Of a stretch of DNA of 5,673 bases, positions 5,372 to 5,673 are shown piece by piece. Origin of the DNA: Alphaproteobacteria bacterium. GTDB lineage: Bacteria > Pseudomonadota > Alphaproteobacteria > Caulobacterales > Maricaulaceae. The stretch lies in assembly GCA_030428405.1 (NCBI GenBank), contig JAUIEH010000209.1, forward strand, positions 1-5,673, given 5' to 3'. The translations under genes and the position numbers were made by a program. Positions within the stretch are counted from its first letter, which is position 1. Each line of letters begins with the position of its first letter. The notes beneath the pieces are model-generated. The model was not told the origin of the DNA, ran no database searches, and was given only the letters and a program-made list of their open reading frames with translations.

Positions 5372-5673
5372 ATGGCCGACGTCGCCGCCGCAGCCGATCT
5401 GCGCGACATTCACCACTTCATCAATGGCGCGTCCAAGCCCGGCTCGAGCGGGAAATGGGGCGAGGTGTTCGACCCGTGCACGGGCAAGGCGCAAGCGCGC
5501 GTGCAGTTCGCGACGCAGGGTGAAGTCGACGCCGCCGTGGCCGCCGCCGTCAAGGCGCAAGCCTCCTGGGCGCTGGTCAATCCGCAGCGGCGCGCGCGCG
5601 TCATGTTCAAATTCAAAGAGCTCGTCGAAGCGCATATGGACGAGCTGGCGCACCTGCTTTCATCCGAGCACGG
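5372..5673 (+). CDS. mmsA: Methylmalonate-semialdehyde dehydrogenase (CoA-acylating), N-terminal part
   Basis: The first 100 codons are present; the gene runs off the right edge. The sequence shows the N-terminal NAD-binding region of the aldehyde dehydrogenase superfamily: IHHFINGASKPGSSGKWGEV, FDPCTGKAQARV, and a helix with EVDAAVAAAVKAQASWALVNPQRRARVMFKFKEL split across the usual strand-helix pattern. The HFINGA...FDP.TG.....V start and the NPQRRARVMFKFKEL helix are typical of methylmalonate-semialdehyde dehydrogenases rather than general aldehyde dehydrogenases. In valine, inositol and related catabolism this enzyme converts methylmalonate or malonate semialdehyde to propionyl-CoA or acetyl-CoA with NAD+ and CoA. 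The catalytic Cys lies beyond the window, so activity cannot be checked. AGGGAGA at 5358-5364 precedes ATG 5372 with suitable spacing. No clear promoter was found, although the AT-rich AATAAA just upstream could belong to one. Confidence 0.87.
   Translation, partial: MADVAAAADLRDIHHFINGASKPGSSGKWGEVFDPCTGKAQARVQFATQGEVDAAVAAAVKAQASWALVNPQRRARVMFKFKELVEAHMDELAHLLSSEH

Noticed and set aside
1..5673. Mobile element, CRISPR array, toxin-antitoxin or phage-defence genes
   Set aside because: No transposase or integrase motifs, direct repeats with spacers or small paired genes were seen; all genes are co-oriented chromosomal types with similar base composition.

Overview
The window is GC-rich chromosomal DNA with dense, co-oriented genes (all on +). 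It looks like an alphaproteobacterium. The main evidence is a DnaX with the alphaproteobacterial type of tau C-terminal domain, the dnaX-ybaB pair, an extensin-like cell-envelope protein and the frequent use of GTG starts. The degenerate zinc-knuckle segment of DnaX recalls the Caulobacterales/Hyphomonadales/Parvularculales side of the class, but that placement is from memory and tentative.

Layout. Bases 2-178 are the 3' end of an M20-family amidohydrolase. Bases 210-1301 encode a modular protein: an N-terminal SEC-C zinc knuckle, Sel1-like helical repeats, and a C-terminal 2-oxoglutarate/Fe(II) dioxygenase domain of the prolyl-4-hydroxylase type. Bases 1386-2156 encode a membrane-anchored extensin-like C-terminal-domain protein with a conserved His/Asp cluster. 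Bases 2203-3954 are dnaX (clamp-loader gamma/tau), preceded by a perfect TATAAT placed so that its mRNA would be leaderless. ybaB/ebfC (3951-4277) overlaps the dnaX stop by 4 bases; recR, which usually follows this pair, is not there. Bases 4398-5207 encode a predicted methyltransferase-like protein carrying a lipoprotein-type signal peptide. A strong GC hairpin at 5243-5270 ends this block. Bases 5372 onward are the start of methylmalonate-semialdehyde dehydrogenase (mmsA), cut by the window edge.

How the genes relate. Only dnaX-ybaB is a clear functional and translational unit (replication, repair and nucleoid). The others look like individually transcribed housekeeping or envelope genes. 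No mobile element, CRISPR array, tRNA/rRNA gene or defence island was seen. The points most worth following are the SEC-C/Sel1/hydroxylase fusion, the DnaX zinc-site loss with its Gly-rich linker, the leaderless dnaX promoter and the exported methyltransferase-like lipoprotein. Nothing here amounts to a clearly undescribed multi-gene system.
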